Part shown: one piece after another, positions 1 through 8,439 of the stretch
How positions within the stretch are numbered: the stretch's first letter is position 1
Layout: every line of letters begins with the position of its first letter
From: Cryobacterium psychrophilum
Lineage (GTDB): Bacteria > Actinomycetota > Actinomycetes > Actinomycetales > Microbacteriaceae
Assembly: GCF_004365915.1 (NCBI RefSeq)
Contig: NZ_SODI01000001.1
Span: 3,410,001-3,474,000, forward strand
Direction: 5' to 3'
Length of the DNA: 64,000 bases
Notes under the pieces: generated by a model
Database searches by the model: none
Told to the model about the DNA's origin: nothing
What the model saw: only the letters and a program-made list of their open reading frames with translations
Program-made: the position numbers and the translations under genes

Positions 1-609
1 GCGCATTTCGTGGGGATGCCGTTGCGGCCCGAGATCGAACGTCTCGACCGGGCCGCCATGCGCGAGGAGGCGGAGAATTTCTTCGGTCTTGATCACGGCC
101 GTAAGACGCTCCTCGTGACGGGGGGGTCCCTCGGCGCCCGGCGGCTCAACAACACGATTCTCGAGAGTGCCCCGGCGCTCGTTGCGGCCGGATGGCAGGT
201 GCTTCATATTCAGGGGGACCGCGGCGAGGTGGCAGATCCGCACCTCGATCACTATCGACTGGTCGACTACTGCGACCGAATGGACCTCGCTTTGGCGGCC
301 GCCGATTTCGCGGTCTCGCGGGCCGGCGCGGCCACGGTCAGTGAACTGTGCGCCCTCGGAATTCCCGCCGTATATGTGCCGTACCCCGTGGGAAATGGGG
401 AACAGCGTTTCAACGCCGCGGATGTCATTGCTGCCGGCGGCGCCCTGCTCGTCGACGACGCGGAATTTCTCCCGGGCTGGGTGATCGACTCGCTCGTTCC
501 GCTCCTGGCCGACACCCACCGCGTGGAAGCCATGGGCACGGCCGCCGCCTCGGTGGGGATTCGTGATGGGTCGGCCCGGATGCTCGAACTCATCATCCAG
601 GCTCACTGA
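1..609 (+). CDS. murG: MurG C-terminal part: UDP-GlcNAc-lipid I GlcNAc transferase
   Basis: This is the 3' part of murG; the reading frame is open at the left window edge, so the true start lies outside. MurG adds GlcNAc to lipid I on the inner face of the membrane to make lipid II. The visible part carries the nucleotide-sugar GT-B C-terminal lobe: a TGGSLGARRLN loop and the family's SRAGAATVSEL stretch followed by a P-Y-P...N-A segment that contacts UDP-GlcNAc. It ends in TGA just before a 110-bp gap to murC, in the usual dcw order. The family assignment is secure; completeness at the 5' end cannot be judged. Confidence 0.93.
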   Translation, partial: AHFVGMPLRPEIERLDRAAMREEAENFFGLDHGRKTLLVTGGSLGARRLNNTILESAPALVAAGWQVLHIQGDRGEVADPHLDHYRLVDYCDRMDLALAAADFAVSRAGAATVSELCALGIPAVYVPYPVGNGEQRFNAADVIAAGGALLVDDAEFLPGWVIDSLVPLLADTHRVEAMGTAAASVGIRDGSARMLELIIQAH

Positions 610-719
610 ATACCAACCGCTTCACCGCTCACCCGATCACCGCGTAACGTTGTAGACGAAGCGCCAAGTTGTTCCCAACGTATTGAAGAAACACCAAGCC
701 GAGAAGAGCGTATACACCC

Positions 720-2117
720 GTGATAAAGCCCGACCTCACTGTGACCATCGGCGACGACCTCGGGGCCGTGCACTTCGTCGGCATCGGTGGTTCGGGCATG
801 AGCGGAATAGCCCGACTCTTCCTCGGCAAGGGCTACACCGTCACCGGTTCGGACGTACGGGAATCCGATAACGTCCTGGCTCTGCGTGAGCTGGGCGCAC
901 GCATCATGATCGGCCACGACGCCGCGAACGTCGGCGACGCCGACACGCTCGTGGTCACGGGCGCGCTGTGGCAGGACAATCCGGAGTACGTGCTCGCCAA
1001 GGAGCGGGGCATTCCCGTTCTGCACCGCGCGCAGGCGCTCGCGTGGCTTGTTCAGCACCAACGCCTGGTTGCGGTTGCCGGAGCGCACGGTAAGACCACC
1101 TCGACCGGGATGATCGTGACCGGACTGCTCGGCCTGGGCCACGATCCCAGCTTCGTGAACGGCGGCGTGATTGAGTCGCTCGGCGTCAGCTCCGCCGGCG
1201 GCACGGATGACCTGTTTGTGGTCGAGGCCGACGAGTCGGACGGTTCCTTCCTGCTCTACAACACCAGCATTGCCCTGATCACGAACGTCGACCCCGACCA
1301 CCTCGATCACTACGGTTCGCTCGAAGCCTTCGAGACCGCGTTCGTGGACTTCGCGCACAAGGCGAGCGAGCTCGTCGTCATCTCCTCCGATGACGTGGGC
1401 GCCGTTCGTGTGACCGAGAGCCTGTCCGCGGCACGCGTGATCACGTTCGGCGAAGCCGCCGGAGCCGACGTGCGCGTGCATTCCATCGTCACCGACGGAC
1501 CCGTGCGATTCAGCATCGCCTGGCAGGGCGCCGATTACGAGACCACGCTGCGCATCCCCGGCAAGCACAACGCCATCAACGCGGCCGGAGCTTTCGCGGT
1601 GCTCGTAGGTCTCGGACTTGACCCGGCCGGGTCCCTCGCGGCCATCAGCGACTTCGGTGGCACCCAACGCCGCTTCGAACTGCACGGCACCGTCGGCGGA
1701 GTGAGCGTGTATGACGACTACGCGCACCACCCGACGGAGGTCGCAGCGGCGCTCTCCGCGGCCCGCACGGTCGTGGGCGGCGGGCGCATCATTGCCGTGC
1801 ACCAGCCGCACCTGTACTCTCGCACCCGGCTGTTCGCCCAGGAATTCGCCGACGCCCTCGAGAACAACGCGGATCACACCATCGTGCTCGACGTTTACGG
1901 CGCCAGGGAAGACCCGGAGCCCGGAGTGACGGGCGCACTCGTCGCCGGCCGGTTCGCCGATCCCGCCCACGTGGCGTTCGTGCCCGACTGGCAGGATGCC
2001 GCCGACTACCTCGGCACGATTGCCCAGGAGGGCGACTTCGTGGTGACACTCGGCTGTGGTGACGTGTATCGCATCGTTCCCCAGCTGCTCGACGCGCTTC
2101 GCGCGACACGCGAATGA
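720..2117 (+). CDS. murC: UDP-N-acetylmuramate--L-alanine ligase
   Basis: Mur ligase of 465 residues that attaches L-Ala to UDP-MurNAc in the cytoplasm. The N-terminal Rossmann region has [11 protein letters not shown] (residues 19-29). The ATP P-loop is GAHGKTTST (121-129), and a [10 protein letters not shown] motif typical of MurC lies in the C-terminal half. Length matches the family. The start is GTG; a weak purine stretch (gagaag) lies about 13 nt upstream. It follows murG and runs into ftsQ with a 13-nt gap, so co-transcription is likely. Confidence 0.96.
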   Translation: MIKPDLTVTIGDDLGAVHFVGIGGSGMSGIARLFLGKGYTVTGSDVRESDNVLALRELGARIMIGHDAANVGDADTLVVTGALWQDNPEYVLAKERGIPVLHRAQALAWLVQHQRLVAVAGAHGKTTSTGMIVTGLLGLGHDPSFVNGGVIESLGVSSAGGTDDLFVVEADESDGSFLLYNTSIALITNVDPDHLDHYGSLEAFETAFVDFAHKASELVVISSDDVGAVRVTESLSAARVITFGEAAGADVRVHSIVTDGPVRFSIAWQGADYETTLRIPGKHNAINAAGAFAVLVGLGLDPAGSLAAISDFGGTQRRFELHGTVGGVSVYDDYAHHPTEVAAALSAARTVVGGGRIIAVHQPHLYSRTRLFAQEFADALENNADHTIVLDVYGAREDPEPGVTGALVAGRFADPAHVAFVPDWQDAADYLGTIAQEGDFVVTLGCGDVYRIVPQLLDALRATRE

Positions 2118-2130
2118 GCACACGCCCGGT

Positions 2131-3129
2131 ATGAAACGACCAGGTAGTTTTGATCGCCCGACCCTTCCCGGCCCGGGGGAGCGCGGGAAGGGGCCCGCAG
2201 CCCCGTCGGGAAGGAAATCGGCCGGTTCCACCGGTCGCAAACCCTCCAGTTCGTCGCCCCGGGATGCGCGCACCGAACCGATCGTGGTGCAGTCCGACGC
2301 GCTCGCTTCCGTGTCGGGCATCCGCTCGGGAAAGGACGGCGCAGCGCCCGCCGAGAAGTCAGGAGCGGCAGCGGCAGGCGCCGTCCTTCGGGGTGCGCGG
2401 CGAGCCAGAAAGCGCTTTGAACGCGCGGAGGTGCGTCGTTTCACGTGGCGTTCCCGCCGTCGGCGCACGATCTGGACCGTCGCGCTCGGCTCCAGCGTCG
2501 TGCTGCTCGGTGGCGTCATCGCCGCTGCGTACTCGCCGCTCATGGCGCTGCGCACGATTGACGTCGTCGGAGCCGACCGGGTCGGCACCGAGCAGGTCGT
2601 GGGCGCCCTCGACGATCAGATCGGCACTCCGCTGCCACTCATCGACTTCACGCGGGTGAAGGAGCAGCTCGCATCGTTCACGCTCATCGAGAGCTTCGTG
2701 ACCGAGAGTCGTCCGCCAGGGACACTGGTCGTGCGTATCGTGGAACGTGAGCCGATTGGCGTGATCACGAGCGAGACGGGCTTCGACCTCGTTGACGCCG
2801 CCGGCGTGCGCATCGAATCCTCGGCGGAAAGGCCCGCCGGTTACCCTCAGATCGAGGCGCCGGACGGTGTTGGAAGCGCGGGGTTCCTGGCCGCGGGCGA
2901 GGTCATCCACGCCCTCCCGGACGGCATTCGAACCGAACTCGACTCCGTGGCAGCCGCCACGACCGATGACGTCACCCTGGGTCTCATTGGGGGAGCCAAG
3001 GTCGTCTGGGGGAGTGCGGAACAATCCGAACTCAAGGCGGTCGTCCTGGCCGCCCTGATGGTGGGACACCCCACGGGTAGCGTGAACGAATACGATGTGT
3101 CGTCACCGAACAGCGCGGTGCTGCGGTGA
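2131..3129 (+). CDS. ftsQ: Cell division protein FtsQ (DivIB)
   Basis: About 332 residues from ATG 2131; an earlier in-frame GTG inside murC would add 25 residues with no family support. A long basic, Ser/Pro-rich cytoplasmic segment (about 1-110) precedes one membrane helix (about 111-135). A POTRA domain follows, starting with the typical LRTIDVVGADRVG and including the REPIGVI segment. FtsQ links the divisome FtsB-FtsL pair to the cell wall synthases. Position between murC and ftsZ is canonical. No convincing Shine-Dalgarno precedes the ATG, so translation may depend on murC. Confidence 0.9.
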   Translation: MKRPGSFDRPTLPGPGERGKGPAAPSGRKSAGSTGRKPSSSSPRDARTEPIVVQSDALASVSGIRSGKDGAAPAEKSGAAAAGAVLRGARRARKRFERAEVRRFTWRSRRRRTIWTVALGSSVVLLGGVIAAAYSPLMALRTIDVVGADRVGTEQVVGALDDQIGTPLPLIDFTRVKEQLASFTLIESFVTESRPPGTLVVRIVEREPIGVITSETGFDLVDAAGVRIESSAERPAGYPQIEAPDGVGSAGFLAAGEVIHALPDGIRTELDSVAAATTDDVTLGLIGGAKVVWGSAEQSELKAVVLAALMVGHPTGSVNEYDVSSPNSAVLR

Positions 3130-3277
3130 CCTGACAGAAATCTCGCAACACTTCGCGACACGCGGGCGCGCCTCCCCAAGCAGCGCGCTGTCACGCATAG
3201 CTTCGAAATCAGCAATTGCATACTCAGCATAACTTTAAACTTCGAGTAAAGGTTTAGGGTTCCACCGGAGGCCGGAC

Positions 3278-4477
3278 GTGTCAAACAACCAGAATTATCT
3301 AGCGGTCATCAAGGTCGTCGGAATCGGCGGTGGCGGCGTGAACGCCGTCAACCGCATGATCGAGCTCGGTCTCCGCGGAGTCGAGTTCATCGCGATCAAT
3401 ACGGATGCCCAAGCGCTTCTGATGAGTGACGCCGACGTGAAACTGGACGTCGGTCGCGACCTCACTCGCGGCCTTGGTGCGGGTGCTGACCCCGAGGTTG
3501 GCCGTCGAGCCGCCGAGGATCACGCCGAAGAAATCGAAGAGGCTTTGGCCGGGGCCGACATGGTCTTCGTCACCGCCGGTGAGGGTGGTGGAACCGGTAC
3601 CGGTGGCGCCCCCGTCGTCGCCCGCATTGCGAAGTCCATCGGCGCGCTCACCATTGGTGTTGTCACCAAGCCCTTCGGCTTCGAAGGCAAGCGCCGCCAG
3701 GCCCAGGCCGAGACCGGTGTCGCCTCGCTCAAGAACGAGGTTGACACCCTCATCGTCGTGCCGAATGACCGCCTGCTGGAGATCAGCGACCGCGGAATCA
3801 GCATGCTTGAAGCTTTCGCCACGGCGGACCAGGTGCTCCTCGCCGGCGTGCAGGGCATCACCGACCTGATCACGACCCCCGGTCTGATCAACCTCGACTT
3901 CGCTGACGTCAAGTCGGTCATGCAGGGTGCGGGCTCCGCGCTTATGGGGATCGGTTCGGCTCGGGGCGCTGATCGTGCCATCAAGGCAGCCGAACTCGCC
4001 GTTGCCTCTCCGCTGCTTGAAGCAAGCATCGACGGCGCCCACGGTGTGCTGCTGTCCATCCAGGGCGGGTCGAACCTTGGAATCTTCGAGATCAACGACG
4101 CGGCGCGCCTCGTGCAGGAAGCCGTACATCCCGAAGCCAACATCATCTTCGGTGCGGTGATCGATGACACCCTCGGCGACGAGGTTCGTGTAACCGTCAT
4201 CGCGGCCGGATTTGATGGCGGCGAACCGGGCGCCAAGGCCGTCGAGGTGCGCCGAGCTGACCTCGTGGCTGCCGGCGTTGCCGCCGGTGCGGGAACGGCC
4301 ACTGCCGGCCCCGCAACGAAGGAAGGCCCGTCCTTCAACTCCGGTTCGTTCTCGGAAGGCGATGCGGCCGCTTCGGTCTGGTCGTCGGCTGATTCTACCG
4401 CGGGCGGCACCACCGCGGCCGACCCGGCTTTTGAAGAAGAGTCCGATGACCTGGACATCCCCGATTTCCTCAAGTAA
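3278..4477 (+). CDS. ftsZ: Cell division GTPase FtsZ
   Basis: Tubulin-like GTPase of 399 residues that forms the Z-ring. The GTP-binding signature GGGTGTGG is at residues 103-110 and the N-terminal [13 protein letters not shown] loop at 15-27; a NLDFADVK T7-type loop follows. A low-complexity linker leads to the conserved C-terminal tail DLDIPDFLK that binds SepF in actinobacteria. The GTG start is chosen because ggagg (3267-3271) sits 6 nt upstream. The 148-bp gap before it is AT-rich near 3214-3260 and could hold an ftsZ promoter, but no clear -35/-10 pair is visible. Confidence 0.97.
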   Translation: MSNNQNYLAVIKVVGIGGGGVNAVNRMIELGLRGVEFIAINTDAQALLMSDADVKLDVGRDLTRGLGAGADPEVGRRAAEDHAEEIEEALAGADMVFVTAGEGGGTGTGGAPVVARIAKSIGALTIGVVTKPFGFEGKRRQAQAETGVASLKNEVDTLIVVPNDRLLEISDRGISMLEAFATADQVLLAGVQGITDLITTPGLINLDFADVKSVMQGAGSALMGIGSARGADRAIKAAELAVASPLLEASIDGAHGVLLSIQGGSNLGIFEINDAARLVQEAVHPEANIIFGAVIDDTLGDEVRVTVIAAGFDGGEPGAKAVEVRRADLVAAGVAAGAGTATAGPATKEGPSFNSGSFSEGDAAASVWSSADSTAGGTTAADPAFEEESDDLDIPDFLK

Positions 4478-5270
4478 TAACGATAGCTCCGAGACCGGGC
4501 AGGGGCCACGTGGCTCGCGCCCGGTTTCAGTTGCCGGTTCCACGGACTTGATCGCCGACCCGGGTCTGACGAAACGTCTCGACAGCGTGCGCGCCGGTAT
4601 AGCGGATGCCGCTCGCGCCGCCGGGCGCGATGACGCTGACATCACCACAATCGTGGTCACGAAGTTTCATCCGGCGGCTGTTATCCGAGCGCTTTCCGCG
4701 CTGGGAGTACGGGACGTGGGGGAGAGCCGGCATCAGGAGGCGCAAGCCAAGGTCGCCGAACTCGCTGAACTCGACCTCAACTGGCATTTCATCGGCCAGG
4801 TGCAGGGCAAAAAGGCGCGGCAGGTGCGCGCCTATGCGAACGTCATTCACTCCGTGGACCGTGTCTCGCTCGTGGATTCATTGGCCTCCCCAGACACCAC
4901 CGTGGACTGCTTCATCCAGATCAACCTCACGGATGATCCGGCTCGCGGTGGAGTGAATCCGGCGGACCTGTCGGCTCTCGTCGATCGGGTGCAGCAGTCC
5001 GAGGGACTGCGGCTGTTAGGCCTCATGGCCGTGGCCCCGCTGCATGCGGAACCGCGACGGTCGTTTGCCTACGTTCGCGAGCTCAGCGAGGGCATCCGTA
5101 GCGCTGCTCCGCAGGCCACACACCTCTCCATGGGAATGAGCCAGGACTACCCCGCGGCCATCCTCGAGGGTGCGACACACCTAAGAATTGGCACCGCAAT
5201 CACCGGGAAACGCCCGGAACCAGTTAATCTCGACAGAGAAGCTCAACAACACGGAGGTCGACATGTCTAA
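4446..5270 (+). CDS. YggS-family PLP homeostasis protein (YlmE)
   Basis: Pyridoxal-phosphate-binding TIM-barrel protein of the YggS/PROSC family, involved in vitamin B6 homeostasis. The PLP lysine lies in IVVTKFHP, and the barrel continues with [16 protein letters not shown] and a C-terminal LSMGMSQDY phosphate-binding segment. The start is uncertain. ATG 4446 overlaps ftsZ by 32 nt and adds an unconserved 34-residue lead, whereas TTG 4548 begins close to where homologues begin. The stop overlaps the sepF start by 8 nt. The usual actinobacterial neighbour ylmD (PgeF-like) is missing between ftsZ and this gene. Confidence 0.9.
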   Translation: MTWTSPISSSNNDSSETGQGPRGSRPVSVAGSTDLIADPGLTKRLDSVRAGIADAARAAGRDDADITTIVVTKFHPAAVIRALSALGVRDVGESRHQEAQAKVAELAELDLNWHFIGQVQGKKARQVRAYANVIHSVDRVSLVDSLASPDTTVDCFIQINLTDDPARGGVNPADLSALVDRVQQSEGLRLLGLMAVAPLHAEPRRSFAYVRELSEGIRSAAPQATHLSMGMSQDYPAAILEGATHLRIGTAITGKRPEPVNLDREAQQHGGRHV

Positions 5271-5796
5271 CCCGCTCAAGAAAACCATGGTCTACCTGGG
5301 TCTGGCAGACGAAGAGCTTGAGTACGAGGCGCCCGCCGCGGCTCGTGTCGCCGCGGTTCCGGCCGCCACAGCGCACAACGCGGGTCACGCACCTGCCGAG
5401 CGTTCCACTCAGGGCAGTGCCTCACACGGCAACGCCCAGAGCACCAGCGGGCGTGCTCCCGTTACCCCTTTACGAAAGACTTCGACCCCCCAGAATGTGG
5501 CCGCGTCCGAAATGAATGAAATTCTCACCGTTCACCCCCGCCAGTACCGCGACGCCCAGGTCATCGCCGAGTCGTTCCGTGACGGCATCCCCGTGATCAT
5601 CAACCTGTCGCAGATGAGCGATGCCGATGCGCGTCGCCTCATCGACTTCGCGAGCGGCCTCTCTCAGGGGCTGTACGGCAAGATCGAGCGCGTCACCGCG
5701 AAGGTTTTCCTGCTGTCACCGGCCCACGTCGTCGTCTCCGGCGACACCGCAACTGAAGAATCCGCCGAAGAGGCGTCCTTCTTCGCTCAGGCCTAG
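5263..5796 (+). CDS. sepF: Cell division protein SepF
   Basis: SepF anchors FtsZ to the membrane. The 177-residue product starts [18 protein letters not shown], the amphipathic N-terminal membrane tag, then has an Ala/Ser-rich linker. The compact DUF552 fold (about residues 85-165) follows, with the HPRQYRDAQ and PVIINLSQM segments. ATG 5263 is supported by ggagg at 5253-5257; the upstream in-frame ATG at 5188 has no family support. It overlaps yggS by 8 nt and is followed by yggT after 8 nt, the standard ylm order. Confidence 0.95.
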   Translation: MSNPLKKTMVYLGLADEELEYEAPAAARVAAVPAATAHNAGHAPAERSTQGSASHGNAQSTSGRAPVTPLRKTSTPQNVAASEMNEILTVHPRQYRDAQVIAESFRDGIPVIINLSQMSDADARRLIDFASGLSQGLYGKIERVTAKVFLLSPAHVVVSGDTATEESAEEASFFAQA

Positions 5797-5804
5797 TACC
5801 TCGC

Positions 5805-6098
5805 GTGAGTTTGCTCGGAAACCTCCTGTATTTTGTCTTTCTCCTGTACTTTTTTGTGCTCTGGGGGCGTTTCATCGTTGACCTTGTTCGCGGGGTCAAT
5901 CGGGGGTGGCGTCCGCAGGGATTCGTCCTCGTTCTCGTCGAAATGGTCTACACGCTCACCGACCCGCCGGTTCGTTTCTTCCGTCGGCTCGTTCCCGCCC
6001 TCCGGGTGGGACCCATCGCCTTTGACTTCGGGTTTACGCTTACCATGCTGTGCACGATTGTCGGCATGTCGCTCGCTGGTATCGTGCAGCGACTCTGA
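5805..6098 (+). CDS. YggT-family small membrane protein (YlmG)
   Basis: A 97-residue integral membrane protein with two hydrophobic hairpins (about residues 3-25 and 68-95). Between them is the family signature around TDPPVRFFRRLVP. YggT/YlmG proteins sit next to sepF in many bacteria and are implicated in division or membrane organisation; no enzymatic role is known. The GTG start lies 8 nt after the sepF stop. Confidence 0.88.
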   Translation: MSLLGNLLYFVFLLYFFVLWGRFIVDLVRGVNRGWRPQGFVLVLVEMVYTLTDPPVRFFRRLVPALRVGPIAFDFGFTLTMLCTIVGMSLAGIVQRL

Positions 6099-6166
6099 GC
6101 GACACGCCTCACACGCAAATGCCGCCCTGCACACCGGGCCGGGAACGCAACATGTATTCTTATCCG

Positions 6167-6253
6167 GTGTCCCTCGCGCGCAAGCACGAGCCATGGCAGC
6201 TCGGTAACAGAGCTGCACACAAACCAACTGTTCGCATAAGTATCAAGTTCTAA
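6167..6253 (+). CDS. Possible leaderless 28-residue ORF upstream of divIVA
   Basis: TATTCT at 6155-6160 is followed by exactly 6 nt and then GTG 6167, the geometry seen at other presumed leaderless starts in this window. The frame runs 28 codons to TAA 6251-6253, ending 12 nt before divIVA. The peptide begins MSLARKHEPWQLGN and is basic. It could be a small protein, a translated leader for divIVA, or a chance ORF after a genuine divIVA promoter. Conservation is unknown. Confidence 0.25.
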   Translation: MSLARKHEPWQLGNRAAHKPTVRISIKF

Positions 6254-6265
6254 GGGTGGAAAGCC

Positions 6266-6886
6266 ATGGCGCTAACTCCGGAAGATGTAGTCAATAAGCG
6301 GTTCCAGTCGACCAAGTTCCGTGAGGGATACGACCAGGACGAGGTTGACGACTTCCTCGACGAGGTCGTCGTCGAGTTGCGTCGCCTCACACAGGAAAAT
6401 GAGGACCTCAAGGCCCGCATTACCGCAGACGGCGGCGTCATTGCCGAGACCGTCAGCGCTCCTGCGGCCGTTGCCGCGCCGGAGGCCGTTGTCGAACCCG
6501 TCAAGCGGGCCGAGGCAGCACCGGTTGCCGCCGTCGTGCCCGAGCCCATCGACGAGACCGCGGGCACGACCAACCTGCTGCAGCTGGCTCGCCGCCTGCA
6601 CGAAGAGCACGTGAAGGAAGGCGCTGAGAAGCGCGACGCCCTCATTGCTGAGGGACACGCCACGGCCGCTCGCGTTATCGCCGAGGCCGAAGCCAAGCAG
6701 CGCGATCAGATGAAGGTCCTCGACGGGGAGCGTTCGGTTCTGGAAACGAAGATCGAGGATCTGCGTACGTTTGAGCGTGAGTACCGCCTCAAGCTCAAGA
6801 GCTACATCGAGGGTCAGCTTCACGATCTCGACGCCACGTCGCCCGTTGGCGCCGGTGTGAAGAGCGACTCGAAGTCCAGCTTCTAG
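6266..6886 (+). CDS. divIVA: DivIVA/Wag31 polar growth scaffold
   Basis: The 206-residue product starts MALTPEDVVNKRFQSTKFRE, the DivIVA membrane-binding N-terminus, followed directly by the acidic DQDEVDDFLDEV coiled coil (to about residue 55). A variable Ala/Pro/Val linker (about 60-105) leads to a second long coiled coil to residue 190. DivIVA marks negatively curved poles and recruits cell wall synthesis in actinobacteria. ATG 6266 is preceded by gggtggaaag, a good ribosome site. Confidence 0.95.
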   Translation: MALTPEDVVNKRFQSTKFREGYDQDEVDDFLDEVVVELRRLTQENEDLKARITADGGVIAETVSAPAAVAAPEAVVEPVKRAEAAPVAAVVPEPIDETAGTTNLLQLARRLHEEHVKEGAEKRDALIAEGHATAARVIAEAEAKQRDQMKVLDGERSVLETKIEDLRTFEREYRLKLKSYIEGQLHDLDATSPVGAGVKSDSKSSF

Positions 6887-6890
6887 GGCT

Positions 6891-7508
6891 TTGGCGACTA
6901 AGACCCGCACAAAGCGTGGCACTCGAGCGCTGATCATCCTCGCGCTCGTTGCGCTGGGAATCTACGCTCTCGACCAGGTGAGTAAATACCTCGTCGTGGC
7001 CAACATGGCCGAGGGAGAAATCGTCCGGGTTCTGAACGGTGTGCTGCAACTGCACTTCGTCCGGAACCCGGGCGCGGCGTTTTCCCTCGCCAGTGGTTCG
7101 ACGTGGATCTTCTCCATCATCGCCGCTGCGGTCGTCGTCTTCATTATTTGGTTTGCCCGACGTATCCGTTCGCTGACGTGGGGGCTCGTCTTCGGGCTTC
7201 TCCTCGGCGGAGTGCTCGGTAATCTCACCGATCGTCTCGTGCGCGAGCCGAGCTTCGGTGAGGGCCATGTCGTCGACTTTCTGTCGACGCCGTGGTTGAT
7301 CCCGGCCATTTACAACGTGGCCGACATGTCGATCGTCACGAGCATGGTGATCTTCATGATCCTGACCATTCGCGGTATCGGTCTCGACGGCGAAAAGGTC
7401 GTCGATGCCAAGTCCGTTAAGGCGACGGATGCCGCCGCCGGGCCGGAGACGCCTCCGGTCGCATCAACGCACGACGAACCAAAGCCTCACAGCGGAATTG
7501 CCCCATGA
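6891..7508 (+). CDS. lspA: Lipoprotein signal peptidase II
   Basis: Aspartyl peptidase of 205 residues that cleaves prolipoprotein signal peptides. It has four predicted membrane helices, the catalytic Asp pair at about D129 (in GHVVDF) and D145 (in YNVAD), and the GNLTDR motif at 110-115. The loop between GNLTDR and VVDF is a few residues longer than usual. The start is a TTG 5 nt after the divIVA stop; no other start fits the N-terminal helix. A hydrophilic C-terminal tail of about 40 residues follows. It overlaps the next gene by 4 nt. Confidence 0.93.
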   Translation: MATKTRTKRGTRALIILALVALGIYALDQVSKYLVVANMAEGEIVRVLNGVLQLHFVRNPGAAFSLASGSTWIFSIIAAAVVVFIIWFARRIRSLTWGLVFGLLLGGVLGNLTDRLVREPSFGEGHVVDFLSTPWLIPAIYNVADMSIVTSMVIFMILTIRGIGLDGEKVVDAKSVKATDAAAGPETPPVASTHDEPKPHSGIAP

Positions 7509-8431
7509 CCTCCCAGTCTCGTTCCCTGCACCTCCCCGACGGACTCGAGGGGGTGCGGGTCGACGCCGGCCTGGCCAAGCTGTTCGGATTCTCGCGCAGC
7601 TTTGCGGCCGAAATCTGCGAGCTGCACGGCGTTACCCTGGATGGGTCTGTCGCCGGAAAATCAGACCGGCTTCACGCCGGCAGCTGGATCGAGGTCACGT
7701 GGCAGACCAAGGAACCCGTGCGCATCGTTCCCATCGCCGTGCCAGACCTCACGGTCGTGTATGACGACGACAGCATCATCGTCATCAATAAGCCGTCCGG
7801 TGTCGCAGCCCACCCGAGTATCGGGTGGACTGGACCGACCGTTCCGGGCGCGTTGGCCGCCGCCGGCTACCGAATCGCCACCTCGGGTGCGGCGGAGCGG
7901 GCGGGGATCGTGCACCGGCTCGACGTGGGCACCAGCGGTCTCATGGTCGTTGCGAAGTCGGAGATTGCATACACCGCCCTCAAACGCGCCTTCCACGATC
8001 GTGAGGTGGAAAAGATCTACCACGCGGTCGTTCAAGGTCACCCTGACCCGCTGGCCGGGACCATCGATGCGCCGATCGGGCGTCATCCCAGTTCGGCCTG
8101 GAAATTTGCCGTCACGAGCGAAGGCAAGCACGCCATAACCCACTACGAAACGCTTGAGGCGTTTCCCTCGGCCTCCCTGCTCGAGATTCACCTGGAGACG
8201 GGACGCACGCACCAGATTCGGGTGCACATGGCGGCGCAACGGCATCCCTGCGTTGGTGACGCCATGTACGGTGCCGATCCCAGCATCACGGCCAGGCTCG
8301 GCCTTGGCCGCCAGTGGCTGCATGCCAAACAACTCGCGTTCACCCACCCTGGATCGAACGAGTGGGTCACGTTCAACGCTCCGTATGCGCCCGACCTCGC
8401 GTACGGACTTTCCGTACTACGCGGCGACTAG
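7505..8431 (+). CDS. rluD: RluA-family 23S rRNA pseudouridine synthase
   Basis: This 308-residue protein has an N-terminal S4-like RNA-binding region (about 15-70). The RluA catalytic domain follows, with the active-site Asp in HRLDVGTSG (D140) and the [10 protein letters not shown] motif. It probably converts uridines in the 23S rRNA helix 69 loop to pseudouridine, as RluD does, but substrate specificity cannot be read from sequence. The start ATGA overlaps lspA, the same lspA-rlu pairing found in many Gram-positives. Confidence 0.88.
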   Translation: MTSQSRSLHLPDGLEGVRVDAGLAKLFGFSRSFAAEICELHGVTLDGSVAGKSDRLHAGSWIEVTWQTKEPVRIVPIAVPDLTVVYDDDSIIVINKPSGVAAHPSIGWTGPTVPGALAAAGYRIATSGAAERAGIVHRLDVGTSGLMVVAKSEIAYTALKRAFHDREVEKIYHAVVQGHPDPLAGTIDAPIGRHPSSAWKFAVTSEGKHAITHYETLEAFPSASLLEIHLETGRTHQIRVHMAAQRHPCVGDAMYGADPSITARLGLGRQWLHAKQLAFTHPGSNEWVTFNAPYAPDLAYGLSVLRGD

Positions 8432-8439
8432 CCCAAAGA

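Noticed and set aside
603..2588. 661-codon open frame antisense to murC-ftsQ
   Set aside because: No domain; overlaps two certain genes.
3130..3277. ftsZ promoter
   Set aside because: The gap is AT-rich near its end, but no -35/-10 pair with proper spacing was found, so no site is called.
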